Notes under the pieces: generated by a model
What the model saw: the letters and a program-made list of their open reading frames with translations, nothing else
Told to the model about the DNA's origin: nothing
Databases searched by the model: none
Made by a program: the position numbers and the translations under genes
Origin: Euptelea pleiosperma
Lineage: Eukaryota > Streptophyta > Magnoliopsida > Ranunculales > Eupteleaceae
DNA: 64,000 nt
Direction of reading: 5' to 3'
NCBI GenBank assembly: GCA_035048495.1
Contig: CM068544.1
Span: forward strand, 12,208,138 to 12,272,137
In this document: positions 1-10,834 of the stretch, piece after piece
How positions within the stretch are numbered: the stretch's first letter is position 1
How the letters are laid out: each line of letters begins with the position of its first letter

Positions 1-537
1 TTCTGGGGTTAGGTCAATAGATTCGAGGATCGAGAGATGAAGAGAGAGAGAGAATAAGGAGAGATGAGAGAGAAAGTATAAAAAAATGGAGAAAAGTATT
101 GGCAGAGGGTCTGGAACCCTGGTCTTCACTGTGACCATCCTCACGCTTCTCCAGTAGAGTCGACTATCATTCTTTGCTGACTCATGTGGCTTTAAACGCT
201 TTGGTCCGTCTCTTGGTCATTGGCTCTCCTGCTCTCTTCGTTCTTTGGGCCGGCTTTTTGGTCATCTTATTCAGCCCATATTTGGCCCATATCTTCTAGT
301 TATAGCATGTGGGCTCTTTAAGCTTTGATAATGGGCTTTCATGATCGATTTGGGCCCACAAGTCTTGAGAATCGTCCCATTGGGGTTTCCTGCGACAGAA
401 GAAGCGTGTAATGAGACTTTATTAGAACGGCTTAATATCTAGACTTCCGAAAATGTGTTTAATGCATGCAAATATACCATTTTGTCTAAAAAAGTGTGTT
501 CTACGCAACAGAAGGGACTCTTACGTAGAAAAGTAGG
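1..537 (-). mobile_element. LTR-b, partial, reverse orientation (first piece)
   Basis: Reverse-orientation LTR of the same family as LTR-a. It enters from the left edge and is interrupted at 537 by LTR-a; it resumes at 3079 and ends at 3159 with the reversed LTR start (GCGAATATCA). The two pieces join seamlessly once LTR-a and one copy of GTAGG are removed. The sequence just downstream of its end, ATGGG at 3160-3164, should be one copy of its target duplication; the other copy is outside the window. It contains the CTACGTAA motifs, GGCCCA motifs and CT-rich tracts seen in all copies. No gene. Confidence 0.85.
533..537. repeat. Target site duplication GTAGG, left copy of LTR-a
   Basis: GTAGG directly precedes the LTR start TGATATT; the identical 5-mer follows the LTR end at 3074-3078. 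Five bases is the usual duplication for Ty3/gypsy integrases. Confidence 0.9.
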
Positions 538-1455
538 TGATATTCGCACAAAAGTGCTTATTTTAAGCAATTATCCTTTTAGCGTTATTGCATTCTCCTA
601 CGTAAAATACTCTATTTACCTACTTTTCTACGTAAGAGTCTCTTGTGTTGCGTAGAACACACTTTTCTGGACGAAATGGTATATTTGCATGCATTAAACA
701 CATTTTCGGAAGTCTAGACATGTAGTCATTCTGATAGAGTCTCATTACGCGCTTCTTCTGTCGCAGGAAACCCCGATGGGACAATTCTCGAGACTTGCGA
801 GCCCACATCGATCAGGAAAGCCCATTATCAAAGCTTAAAGAGCCCACATGCTATGACTAAAAGAGATGGGCCAACTATGAGGACCAAAAAGCCGGCCCAA
901 AGAACGAAGAGAGCAGGAGAGCCAATGACCAAGAGACGGACCAAAGCGTTTAAAGCCACATGAGTCAGCAAAGAATGATAGTCGACTCTACTGGAGAAGC
1001 GTGAGGATGGTCACAGTGAAGACCAGGGTTCCAGACCCTCCGCCAGTGCTTTTTCATTTTTTTGATACTTTTTCTCTCATCTCTTCTTATTCTCTCTCTC
1101 TCTTCATCTCTCGATCCTCGAATCTACTGACCTAACCCCAGAACTCCTACCCATCGGCTCTATCTCATCTCCCTTAGCTTTCTGACCATTGGATCTTCAA
1201 TCGGACCGTTGGATCTTCAATCGAACCGTTGGATCTCTCTAGATCCGTCGATTTACCAATCTGGGTCCCAATCAAGTCACCATCCATCCGATCGCCATCA
1301 GACTGTCTGTCACATCATCTTGTGAGACGATGGACATCATCAATCCATATGGGCCAGTAGCCGAGCCCATCTTCATCGACCCGCTGTCCGACCAGTTAGT
1401 GGACCCCGCGAATTTCAAAAAATAATTTTTTCTTATTTTTTTATTTTCAAAAACC

Positions 1456-1520
1456 CCCTATTTCCATTAAAGGAAATAGGGAAGCTTTAAAAGGGGAGAA
1501 GGGAGGGTTCGTTCGAACCC
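1456..1520 (+). promoter_or_regulatory. Likely LTR core promoter of LTR-a: palindrome, TATA-like box, second palindrome
   Basis: CCCTATTTCC (1456-1465) and GGAAATAGGG (1472-1481) form a perfect 10-bp inverted repeat with a 6-base centre. Five bases later comes TTTAAAA (1486-1492), then GGGTTCG-TT-CGAACCC (1505-1520), a perfect 7-bp inverted repeat close to where transcription would start. The same order occurs in LTR-d in reverse (10834 down to 10770). In LTR-h the TATA position reads TTTATATAAAGG (55525-55536). Calling this the U3/R boundary is inference; if right, everything 3' of it in the LTR is transcribed leader. Confidence 0.55.
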
Positions 1521-1810
1521 TAATCCCCCTCCCATCTTCACCTCTCCTTTCCCGAAAACTCCCCCCACGATTTCTTCTTCTTTGGCTCATTTTCTTCTTT
1601 TTTTCTTCACCTTCTTCTTCATCTTCCTCTCTTATTTCTCGCCGGAGTTGCAGAACTCCGGCCATCTGAAACTCTTTTAACCTCCCCACATGTCTCATTC
1701 ACTTGTCCTCTCTCCTTGCTTGCTGTCGTAGTCGCCTGCAACATCAGCAGGTTTTTAGCAACCTTCACCGCCTGCAACCCTCCCCTTTTGGGATCTTCAC
1801 CACGTCATTG

Positions 1811-1835
1811 CCGGAGTTGCAGCCTGCAACTCCGG
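1811..1835. repeat. GTTGCAG dyad hairpin (perfect 12-bp arms)
   Basis: CCGGAGTTGCAG, one base, then CTGCAACTCCGG: a perfect 12-bp inverted repeat. A second, shorter version lies at 1641-1662 (GCCGGAGTT, GCAG, AACTCCGGC). It is the type example of a hairpin family found in the middle of nearly all the long LTRs here. Confidence 0.9.
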
Positions 1836-3078
1836 CCGGCAGTGCCCCCCCCAACCAGTCCAGTACGCCTCTCTCTCCTCTCTCTCCTGCCGCCGTCTTC
1901 ATCCTCTCTAAAGCAAGAAAGAAAACAAAAAAAAAGGGAGGAGAGAAGAAGGGGGGAAGAAGAAGGAGAGTCTCCTTCTTGGTTACCGCCTGCAGGTGCA
2001 CCGCCCCACGTCCTCCAGCCAGCATCTTCTTCACCAGCCTCAAGACCTGCAAACTTGCAGGTTCTTCCTTCATCACCATCGTGAATACAGTCAACAACCC
2101 CCCTACGATCAGATCTTGGAGTTGCAGACCGTGCAACACGGTGTCCCTCACCTTACGACTCCACACCTGCTTCTCATCCTTATCCATCGGACGCATCTGC
2201 AACTTCAACCGAATGTCTTATCCATCTTGTAAGATTGTAGGTCGATCTCCCCTCGCTGCAGTACCTGCTCATATCTTCTATACGTTGCATGCCTGCAACA
2301 TATTCACAGGTTTCATGCTCCTCCTCTTGAGCCGATATCCATACACCCTGCAACTCCGACCATATGCAGCATGGTCTCCATCAGTTCCACGCTATTGTGC
2401 TCGAAGCTGTTCCTCTTGGCCAATCGCTCCACACTCCATCCGTCCAATCTATGGTAACCATCTCGAACCCGCTATCTCATATTGCTCTCTTTCTCTATTT
2501 AGGTTTTAGAACTCTCTCTACTTTCTCTCTTAGCTTCATATTATCTCTCTCTTCACCTTTTTCTCTCTTGAATTTAAGGGCACTTTCTCTATCTACTTTT
2601 CTATAGTCTTCTTCATTTCTCTCATTAGTTTCTCTCTCTACTTTCTCTCTCTAGGTCTCCATCTCTATTTTCTTTATGCTTTATAGAATTGTCATTTTAT
2701 TATCTTTTTATTAGAAGTTTGTATCTCAACATTTGATTCGAATAAAATTTAGTTTGATTTTGCAATATTGTGTTCAATTCTTGTTCTTAGTTTACTTTTG
2801 TGTTTTTGGTTGGTTTTGGCAATTTCTCTCTCTAAAAATCACTAAGTATGTTTTAAATCGCTTCACCATTCTCACCACACCACAATTTCTGAGATAAATC
2901 CGTCATTTCATGTTCATGAATTGCGCGACTTAACCCCCGAGTGCGGATCGACATCCGACACTTCCCACTGTGCAAAGAATTGTTTAAATCTTGCAGGATA
3001 ATCGGATAAAAATTACAAAATGTGTTGATTCTAGGGTTTCCGTAACCAACGACGCGGAAAAACCCTACTTTCAGTAGG

Positions 3079-3159
3079 TAAATAGAGTATTTTACGTAGG
3101 AGAATGCAATAACGCTAAAAGGATAATTGCTTAAAATAAGCACTTTTGAGCGAATATCA
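3079..3159 (-). mobile_element. LTR-b, second piece (LTR start, reversed)
   Basis: Continues LTR-b after the LTR-a insertion. It carries the outermost about 80 bp of the LTR including one CTACGTAA motif and ends GCGAATATCA, the reverse complement of the LTR start. It abuts LTR-c sequence at 3160. Confidence 0.85.
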
Positions 3160-4046
3160 ATGGGGTCCACTAACTAGTCGGACAGCGAGTCGATGATGAT
3201 GGGCCCGGCTACTGGCCCACATGGATTGATGATGTCCATCATCTCACAAGATGATGTGACAGACAGTCCGATGGCGATCGGATGGATGGTGACTTGATTG
3301 GGACCCAGATTGGTAGATCGACGGTTCTAGAGAGATCCAACAGTCCGATTGAAGATCCAACGGTCCGATGGAAGATCCAACGGTCAGAAAGCTAAGGGAG
3401 ATGAGATAGAGCCGATGGGCAGGAGTTCTGGGGTTAGGTCAATAGATTCGAGGACCGAGAGATGAAGAGAGAGAGAGAATAAGGAGAGATGAGAGAGAAA
3501 GTATCAAAAAATGGAGATAAAAGTATTGGCAGAGGGTCTGGAACCCTGGTCTTCACTGTGACCATCCTCACGCTTCTCTAGTAGAGTAGACTATCATTCC
3601 TTGCTGACTCATGTGGCTTTAAACGCTTTGGTTCGTCTTTTGGTCATTGGCTCTCCTACTCTCTTCATTCTTTGGGCTGGCTTTTTGGTCCTCTTATTCA
3701 GCCCATATTTGGCCCATATCTTCTAGTCATAGCATGTGGGCTCTTTAAGCTTTGATAATGGGCTTTCCTGATCGATGTGGGCTCGCAAGTCTCGAGAATT
3801 GTCCCATCGGGGTTTTCTGCGACAGAAGAAGCGCGTAATGAGACTCTATCAGAATGACTTCATGTCTAGACTTCCGAAAATGTGTTTAATGCATGCAAAT
3901 ATATCATTTCGTCCAGAAAAGTGTGCTCTACGCAACAAAAGAGACTCTTACGTAGAAAAGTGGATAATTGGAACAGTTTTACGTAGGAGAGTGTAATAAC
4001 ACTTAGAAGATAACAGTGGAAAATATGCACTTTTAAGCGAATATCA
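3160..4046 (-). mobile_element. LTR-c, partial, reverse orientation
   Basis: From the GTCCACTAACTAG region through the GATCCAACGG repeats and CTACGTAA motifs to the reversed LTR start at 4046. The rest is to the left of LTR-b, outside the window. It is inserted in the post-pol region of element 1: 4047 onward matches element 4 from about 40735, some 375 bp from that element's LTR, and no polypurine tract adjoins it. The candidate right target copy is ATATA at 4047-4051. Confidence 0.8.
3775..3996 (+). other. Recurrent LTR-antisense ORF (73 aa here), probably non-coding
   Basis: Reads antisense to the first about 300 bp of the LTR. The same reading frame is open in at least six LTRs: here, 620-808 (-), 11596-11820 (+), 20401-20589 (+), 34868-35059 (+) and 54599-54787 (-). 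A diverged relative is open at 40152-40340 (+) and 61362-61616 (-). It is basic (MWARKSREL start, later RLPKMCLMHANIPFRPEKC). Most of the sharing follows from the high nucleotide identity of the LTRs, so coding status is doubtful. Confidence 0.3.
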
Positions 4047-5680
4047 ATATATGAGGAGATAAATGTTTGAAACTTGCAATATCTCACATACTTCTCTAGA
4101 AATGAAGACACAGAAGATTCAAAAGATCTCATGATTGGAATGTCATTTTACTCAAGAGTGTCGGATCAAACTCTATAGTTTCTCTCTTCTCCATTCTCCA
4201 CATTTTGTGATGGTGCTAACCTAGAATCAAATAGGGCTTGCCCTGGGTTTTATAGAGGTTTAGGAAAAGGTTAAAAGATGCGAGCCTTCAGGGATTCGAA
4301 AGTTCTGAGAGGGCATCTTACTTTTCTTTGCAGCGTTTCCCGAGGGTGGTGATACCAATTCCTTGATTTCTCATTCTTCTCCCTTTTTACTTGTTCATCT
4401 TCTTAACTTTTGTTCTACTAACTTTCTTTTTCTATTTCTCTTTTATTTCCTTCTTTCTTTTCTTTTCATATTTCCTTTTCGCTTGATCCACTTGTCTTTC
4501 TTTTCTTTTCTTGCTTTCTCTTCATGTTGCGATCATACCAAAAATTCTTTTATCCCTCTCAGAAGTAGGTGCTTGAGTTGTGTTCATTTTGGGGATTGGA
4601 TTTGGTTGATGGGTTATCAAGAAAAGGTTTTCATCATAAGGCTCAAGAGGGTTTCCAATGATGTAGATGTTAGGTAAGCCAAAAATGTCTGATTGGGGTA
4701 GAAAGATGGCCTATATCATTTTCTAGGTTTTACACTTTCATTTGTGATGTCTCGAATGGATAGAGAGAAGGTTCTTTTTGTGATGATCCGTCTTTGACGT
4801 CACTCCCAGTTCTATGACCAAAGCAAGGATTAATGAGATCTTACAAGGGAATAGTTGGGGAGTGAAAAAAAAGGTGAGTCATCTTGTGACTCAGAGTTAT
4901 TTATATCCCTCAGAAGTGAAGAGAGGCTCAAATGCTCACTGGGTTAGGTCTCCACTGTTGTTCTTCTTGGATCTCTAGATCGTCCAGACTACATGTAGTT
5001 TTGATGTTGATTTGTGAAAAATTCTTGCTGAATCTGAGTTTTCCAAGAGTTTAATTCTACTGTAGTATTCTTCCACACGGAACTAAGAGCTAATAAGTGA
5101 TTTTCTCAGTGTAGACATCCTTTTCAATGAATAGATTTAGCGAAGAGTTTTGATTCATCATTGTAACAATTTTTGAAAACACTGTTAAAATCAACAAAAG
5201 ACACCTTGAAAACAGTTCAAAAATCATATCCCAAAATGCATTTTTTTTTTCTTTTTTTTAAGTCACATGAGATTTTGGTAAAGTACCCACCCCCAACCAA
5301 AATATTGCACCGTCCTCGGTGCTCATGACCAGAACACATAGTGAAAATGATAAGTTCATGATGCGAGTGTGAAGGAAGGGTGTTACCAATTCTGCTGGAT
5401 ATCAACATTGGAAAGTACCAAAGTAGTACGAGAGTGATGGTACCTGCATGGGCAGAAAATTATAGTAGTGATAAAGACAATGCATTCGACTCATGAAACT
5501 ATAAGAATACCAGAATTGCCTTTCCGAAAGCGCTAAGTTTTACGTCTTCCGCCAGACACAACGGGGGTGACAGGCACCCCCAACCAAGTTGGAGCACAGG
5601 AGACTGAGTGGATCATCAGTCGACATAGACAGGATCGATGAGATGGATCTCAAAAGTCTGAATGAACAATACGTCAAGTT
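4047..5680 (-). mobile_element. Element 1: post-pol non-coding region (reverse)
   Basis: About 1.6 kb between the end of pol and the missing 3' LTR. There is no env-like ORF. It aligns by eye with the corresponding parts of elements 2, 3 and 4 and holds the same landmarks: the TGAGTCA/TGACTCA palindrome (4875-4893), the GCACC/GGTGC hairpin with a nearby CCCACCCCCAACC motif (about 5286-5322) and the GGGGGTG/CACCCCC hairpin (5563-5581). The + strand ORF at 4363-4677 is antisense, hydrophobic and T-rich; its end resembles an ORF at 14049-14402 (-) in element 2, but low complexity makes that weak. Confidence 0.75.
5563..5581 (-). other. Conserved post-pol hairpin, element 1 copy
   Basis: GGGGGTG, five variable bases, CACCCCC. 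Same stem in element 2 (13154-13172) and element 4 (42265-42283). Element 3 has one change that leaves a G-U pair in RNA (28230-28248). The loops differ in sequence but all are five bases. Confidence 0.8.
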
Positions 5681-5681
5681 C

Positions 5682-7042
5682 ATGGAACTATTTTAGACGC
5701 TACCCATTGACCTGAAAAGAGGAGTGATCCTTGGGATCCTCAATAGTGATTGCCCCAAAGGGTGTGACTGCTGTGACCGTATAAGGACCGGTCCACCTAG
5801 ATTTCACTTTCCCAGGGAAGAGATGAGGACGGGAATTATAAAGAAGGACCTTCTATCCTGGATGGAACACTTTCCTGAGGATGCTCTTGTCATGTATCCA
5901 CTTCATTTTTGCTTTATAATTCTTGGACAAGTTCTAGGCATCATTTCTGAGTTCTTCTAACTCATTCATTTGAAGTTTTCGCTCCTCCCCTGCAAAGTCG
6001 AGGTCAAAGTTGAGTTTCTTAATTGCCCACAGGGCACGATGTTCAATCTCTACCGGTAGATGACAGGGTTTCCCAAAGACGAGACGATAGGGAGACATAT
6101 TGAGTGGGGTCTTGTAGGTGGTTCTGTATGCAAATAAAGCATCAGTGAGACGAGTAGACCAGTCTTTACGTGTGGTATTGACTGTCTTCTCCAAGATCTG
6201 CTTGATCTGATGATTAGAAACCTCCACTTGACCACTAGTCTGTGGATGATAAGCTAGGGCAACCTTGTGGGTTACCCCATACTTTTTCATTAATTTCTCG
6301 AATATCCTAGTGCAGAAATGGGTGCCCCCATCACTAATGATGGCCTTAGGGGCACCGAATCGGGCGAAGATGAACTCCTTTAGGAATTTGACCACCACTT
6401 TGTGGTCATTGGTCTTGGTGGGAATGGCTTCTATCTATTTGGATACATAGTCTACTGCAAGGAGAATGTACTCAAAACCATAGGAAACGGGAAAGGGGCC
6501 CATGAAGTCGATGCCCCAAATGTCAAATATTTCATCGACCTGGATGGGAGTTAGGGGCATCATGTTCCTCTGGAAGATGCGGCCTAGATGCTGGCAATTA
6601 GGACAAGTTTTGCTGTAGATGTGGGCATCTTTAAATAATGTGGGCCAGTAGAATCTGCATTGCAGAACTTTTTCTGCAGTTTTCTTAGTGCTGAAATGAC
6701 CACCACAAGGTTGGTCATGACACGAGGACAAGATATTGAGTTGGTCCGACTCAGGAACACAGAGACGAATGATCTGGTCAGGACAGTATTTATACAAATA
6801 AGGGTCATCCCAAGAGTAGTACTTAACTCTTGCTAGGAATTGGCTTTTGTCCTGTTTTGACCAGTGTGAAGGCATTTCTTCAGTGACAAGGTAGTTGACA
6901 ATGTCAGCATACCAAGGATTAACAGAGATAGCGAAGAGTTGTTCGTCTGGAAAGGTCTCATGGATGGGCTGGTTGTCAAAGGATGACTCTAAAGTCAGTC
7001 TAGACAAGTGATCAGCCACTACATTCTCAGTTCCTTTCTTAT
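5682..7042 (-). pseudogene. pol: Element 1 pol, 3' part: integrase (broken)
   Basis: Reverse-strand remnant of the Athila-type polyprotein, covering the end of RNase H and the integrase. Visible parts: the [19 protein letters not shown] linker (about 7000-7040), an HHCC zinc-binding region ([10 protein letters not shown] ... CPNC), and a catalytic core with [17 protein letters not shown] and SGQVEVSN carrying the D, D and E residues. In-frame stops lie at 6435 (TAG where relatives have Trp in SKWIEAIP) and 5934 (TAG). The other half of pol continues at 16008 on the far side of element 2. No functional product is possible. Confidence 0.9.
7038..7042. repeat. Target site duplication CTTAT, left copy of element 2
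   Basis: CTTAT precedes the 5' LTR at 7043; an identical CTTAT follows the 3' LTR at 16008-16012. Removing element 2 and one copy restores the pol reading frame of element 1 across [16 protein letters not shown]. Confidence 0.95.
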
Positions 7043-8023
7043 TGATATTCGCTCAAAAGTGCTTATTTTAAGTAATTATCCTTTTAGCGTTATTGCATTC
7101 TCCTACGTAAAATACTCTATTTACCTACTTTTCTACGTAAGAGTCTCTTCTGTTGCGTAGAACACACTTTTCTGGACGAAATGGTATATTTGCATGCATT
7201 AAACACATTTTCGAAAGTCTAAATATTAAGCCGTTCTGATAAAGTCTCATTACGCGCTTCTTCTGTCGTAGAAAACCCCGATGGGACGATTCTCGAGACT
7301 TGTGGGCCCAAATCGATCATGAAAGCCCATTATCAAAGCTTAACAAGCCCACATGCTATGACTAGAAGATATGGGCCAAATATGGGCTGAATAAGAGGAC
7401 CAAAAAGTCGGCCCAAAGAACGAAGAGAGTAGGAGAGCCAATGACCAAGAGACGGACCAAAGCGTTTAAAGCCACATGAGTCAGCAAAGAATGATGGTCG
7501 ACTCTACTGGAGAAGCGTGAGGATGGTCACAGTGAAGACCAAGGTTCCAGACCCTCCGCCAGTGCTTTTCTCTCTATTTTCTGATACTTTCTCTCTCATC
7601 TCTCCTTATTCTCTCTCTACCTTCTTCCTCTCTCTCTAAAATCTCTTTTTACATGCTTTCTTACATGCTTTCTAGAATAGATTTACCACTTTATTTATTT
7701 CTGTCATTTATTTCATGTAAGCAACAGTTTAATTAATGCAATTTGATTTCGATAATTTTAGTCTTCTCTGGATCTTATTTGGATGTGTTTTAAATCGACT
7801 CGCCCTTCTCATCTCTTCAATCATTCTCCTTTTTCTCTTGTATATTATCTATCATTTTATGTTCTTATTTGCGCTAATCCGACTAATCCCAAGTGCGGAT
7901 CGACATCCGACACAAGCCACTGTGCAAAATTGCTCATTCTACAGGTTAAAGGTTTCGGATTAAAAAAAAATGTGTTGAAGTTAGGGTTTCCGTAACCAAC
8001 GACGCGGAAAAATCCTACTTTCA
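7043..8023 (+). mobile_element. Element 2 5' LTR (981 bp)
   Basis: Starts TGATATTCGC, ends CCTACTTTCA. It differs from its partner at 15027-16007 at about seven positions by eye (0.7%), with equal length, so the insertion is recent. It is a short LTR form: it keeps the first about 600 bp and the last about 350 bp of the family but lacks the 1.5-3 kb middle with the TATA-like box and GTTGCAG hairpins. Which promoter it uses is unclear. CTACGTAA occurs at 7103 and 7133, 30 bp apart. Confidence 0.95.
7103..7140 (+). promoter_or_regulatory. Paired CTACGTAA motifs in the LTR start
   Basis: Two CTACGTAA copies 30 bp apart, followed by GCGTAGA about 20 bp later. TACGTA is an A-box-type core bound by plant bZIP proteins. 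The pair is kept, with small changes, in nearly all LTRs in the window, including the most diverged. The regulatory role is inference. Confidence 0.45.
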
Positions 8024-8025
8024 AA

Positions 8026-8043
8026 TGGCGCCGCTGCCGCTCG
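8026..8043 (+). promoter_or_regulatory. Primer binding site, element 2 (tRNA-Asp type)
   Basis: TGGCGCCGCTGCCGCTCG begins two bases after the LTR. Plant tRNA-Asp ends CCCGGCAACGGCGCCA; the site matches its complement except for a T-to-C change at GCCGCTGCC. This primer is typical of Athila/Tat-type elements. Confidence 0.8.
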
Positions 8044-8985
8044 GGTGTTCGGGAGTGCGAAAAAGGACGTAAAGACGGAATTGGAAAGTTGCTGAAGCGA
8101 AAAGCTGCTCAATTTGGCCAGCCCGACCTTTTCGGGAAACTTTCTATTTTTTGTTTTTGTTGATTTTTAGCAGTTTTTAAATTACTATTTTTAATGCCTT
8201 GGAAGGCCGAGTGCAAAGTTGTAATAATTTAGGAATTTTACTACTTTCCATTTAAACTACTAGATCTTGTTCTAGGGTTTTTTAGAAACCCTAGATTAAG
8301 TGAAAAATACCAAAAAAATCAAAAAAATCAAAAAAATTAAAAAATGGTAGTTTCTATTTCTGCACATTTTAGGATATTCGCATATGGGAAGATTGCATTT
8401 TTGGATACTTCCCGAATCGGGAAATTTCCATTTTTGCACAGTTTCCATTCCTGGGAAATTTCAAATTGGAATTAAGCTTATTTGGATAGTTTCCAAATCG
8501 GACGAAATTCCATAATTAGCAATTCTTATTTTTAGAGGATTTCTAACTATGGAAGGTCCCCTTTTTGGAAGGTTTCCAACACAAGAAGAAACCCTAAGTT
8601 TAGTAAGTTTTCAGATTTAGAAAACTTCTACTTTTAGGGAATTTTCCTAACTTGGAGAAACTCTTAAATTGGAAAGGTCTATTAGGGGGTTGATAGTTGT
8701 TTAGTCAATTCTCATGAATAGTAACTTTCCAATTTACCCTGCCTAATTGATTGATTGATTGCTTACCCACCCTAGGCAGGGACATTCCAAAAAAATATTC
8801 CCACACCCTAGACCCATATCATATACTAATTCGTATGCAGGATTGCGAATCCAACTGCGGGTAGGGAGCGAAAGCTCACTTAGGAAGAGTCGGGCCCATG
8901 CTCATGAAGGATACCCCTCCCTACCCCAAAGAGGCGACCCCGTGGCGTGGCCCACGGGAGGTAAGTCTCTATCCTCGCCTTGAGT
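8044..8985 (+). mobile_element. Element 2 5' leader, first part
   Basis: Non-coding leader, rich in short TTTCC/GGAAA repeats (about 8390-8660), with the conserved block GGTAGGGAGCGAAAGCTCA and AGGCGACCCCGTGGCGTGGC at its end. The same blocks occur in the leaders of elements 3 (26900-27020), 5 (61070-61190), 6 (63445-63560) and, reversed, 4. The 74-aa ORF at 8759-8983 is not kept in the others and looks like chance. Confidence 0.75.
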
Positions 8986-10449
8986 GCGATTGAAAGTAGG
9001 TTTTTTCCGCGTCGTTGGTTACGGAAACCCTAACTTCAACATATTTGTAATATTATCCGATTATCCTGTAAAATTCAACGATTCTGTATAGGGATTCGTG
9101 TCGGATGTCGATCCGCACTCGGGATTAGTCGGGTTAGCGCAATAATGAACATAAAATGATGGGAAATTTGCAGAGAACGTAACTCAATCACACTTAATTC
9201 ATATTTATTTAACTGAAATTGTCTCTTACAATGAAAATCAAATAAAAATAACTAAACTAGAAAGCATTAAAAGAGATTAGGGTAGAGAGAGAAAGTGAAG
9301 AATGGAGAGAGAAACTAAAAAAAAAAGAATAGATAGAGAGAGAAGATGAGATGGGAGGCTTTTTTTAGAGAGAGAAAAGAGATAGTTAGAGAGAGAAGGT
9401 GAAAGAAGAGAGAGAGAAACTAGAGAGAAAAAAAATGCTAGAGATAGAGAGAGTTATTAAGAGAGAGAAAGTTAGGGGAAGAGAGAGAAAGAAAGATTTT
9501 GGAGAGAAAGAAGATTAATGAGGGAAGATAGAAGATCACCTTTCAAGAACTTACCAATGGCAAAGGATCACCATGTTGGATCGGCAAATGGGGTGGTCGA
9601 GCACGGCGAGGAGATCCAGCCAAGTGATTGGTTGTAGGTAGTGCACGTGATGCATTATGAGGAGGCTACAGTAGCACGTGGAAGGACAAGGCTGGTGGTT
9701 GGCTTCAAGGTTTGCAGCGATGTGCAAGATAGGTGGCAGCAAGCGCAACCCTTAGACCAACGAATCAGGCTATGAAGATGGACGGGGGGTGCATGGTGGT
9801 GTGTTCTGCAAGAGGTGGCCGGATCTCTGTGGTTGTTGCAGCAGGTGGAAGGCAACAGAACGTTGCAGGCCGTCCAAGCGTGGAGATGCACGTTAGTGAA
9901 GAATGGTGAAGAGTTCACCAGCATGTCAGAACGGTGGTGCGTTTTAGAGTGGAATTGGCCGGCTTCAACGCCGAAAACACATGAGGAAGGGAGGAGACTG
10001 TGGTGGGGAGCACGCACGGGCGGACAGAAGTAGCAGGAGCACGCGGTGGTGCGTGCACAGCTGCAGTAGGCGGAGAAACGGTGCACGCAGGCAATGGTGG
10101 TTTGGTGGAGACGTTGAAGGAAGAGGGAGGCGTCCCTCTTGTGGCTGGTGGCAGCAGGTGAAGAAGAAGACGGCGGCTTGTGGAGGTGCACCAGCAAGTT
10201 GGAGGTTTAACAGTGGTGGCCAAGGGTGGACAAACGTACAGCAGGTGGCCGGAGTTGCAGGCGGACCTGCAACTCAAGCGTGGTGGAGGCGGTACCGTTG
10301 GTGCAGCGTCAAGAGAAGGAGGACGCGGTCGTGCTGCACCCAGCAATAGGGAGCGCAGGCGAGAGGAGGGAGAAGGAGCAGAAGAAGAGAGCAGAAGAGA
10401 AGAAGAAGAAGAAGAAGGAGGACTGGACTGGTGGGGGGGGCGCTGCCGG

Positions 10450-10474
10450 CCGGAGTTGCAGGCTGCAACTCCGG
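10450..10474. repeat. GTTGCAG dyad hairpin in LTR-d
   Basis: CCGGAGTTGCAG, one base, CTGCAACTCCGG: perfect 12-bp arms. A second copy at 10623-10647 has 10-bp arms and a 5-base loop. The two flank the (GAA)n tract. Confidence 0.9.
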
Positions 10475-10524
10475 TACAAAACGAAAAAAAACGAAAATAA
10501 AAACAAAAAAAATGAGAAGAAGAA

Positions 10525-10590
10525 AAAGAAGAAGAAGAAGAAGAAGAAGAAGAAGAAGAAGAAGAAGAAGAAGAAGAAGAAGGAGAAGGA
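10525..10590. repeat. (GAA)n microsatellite in LTR-d
   Basis: An almost pure GAA run within a wider purine-rich stretch (about 10380-10760). It accounts for the poly-Lys/poly-Arg/poly-Glu ORFs here and the poly-Phe ORF on the other strand. Confidence 0.9.
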
Positions 10591-10769
10591 GAAGAAGAAG
10601 GAGGAGGAAGAGGACCAGATGGCCGGAGTTGCTGCCTGCAACTCCGGCGAAGATGGAGGAGGAAGAAGAAGAAGAAGATGGAAGAAGAAGAGGAGAAAGA
10701 AGGAAAAGAAGAGGCGAAAACGTGGGCAGAAGATTAGGGGAAGGAGAGGAGAAGAAAAGAGGGGGATTA

Positions 10770-10834
10770 GGGTTCGAACGAACCCCTATCCTTCTCCTTT
10801 TAAAGCTTCCCTATTTCCTTTAATGGAAATAGGG
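10770..10834 (-). promoter_or_regulatory. Likely LTR core promoter of LTR-d (reverse)
   Basis: Read on the - strand: CCCTATTTCC/GGAAATAGGG inverted repeat (10834-10809), CTTTTAAAAGG-type TATA-like box (about 10805-10796), then GGGTTCG/CGAACCC palindrome (10785-10770). Same order and near-identical spacing as 1456-1520 in LTR-a. Confidence 0.55.

Larger units (their letters stand above)
538..3073 (+). mobile_element. Solo LTR-a (2,536 bp), Athila-like, TSD GTAGG
   Basis: Complete LTR from TGATATTCGC to CCTACTTTCA with no primer site or polypurine tract beside it, so a solo LTR left by LTR-LTR recombination. Perfect 5-bp target duplication GTAGG at 533-537 and 3074-3078. In order: CTACGTAA motifs (about 600-650), antisense ORF (620-808), GGCCCA-rich stretch, three CCGTTGGATC-type repeats (about 1185-1240), promoter palindromes and a TATA-like box (1456-1520), two GTTGCAG dyad hairpins (1641-1662, 1811-1835), CT-rich tracts (2500-2660), and the conserved terminus with GTGCGGATCGACATCCGACAC. 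ORFs in it are low-complexity or shadows. Confidence 0.9.

Noticed and set aside
1505..1520. GGGTTCG...CGAACCC as a tRNA T-arm or RNA polymerase III box B
   Set aside because: No box A, no cloverleaf and no T-run terminator at a fitting distance; better explained as a palindrome near the LTR start site.
1703..2509. 268-aa ORF in LTR-a
   Set aside because: Lies in the CT-rich LTR middle, with low-complexity Ser/Leu/Pro content, overlapping several other open frames; not kept in related LTRs.
538..4046. Inverted copies of TGATATTCGC as terminal inverted repeats of a DNA transposon
   Set aside because: Each unit starts TG and ends CA, has 5-bp duplications, and in elements 2, 3 and 4 adjoins a primer site and polypurine tract. 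The inverted look comes from LTRs inserted in opposite directions.
8759..8983. 74-aa ORF in the element 2 leader
   Set aside because: The leaders of elements 3, 4, 5 and 6 have the same blocks but do not keep the frame.
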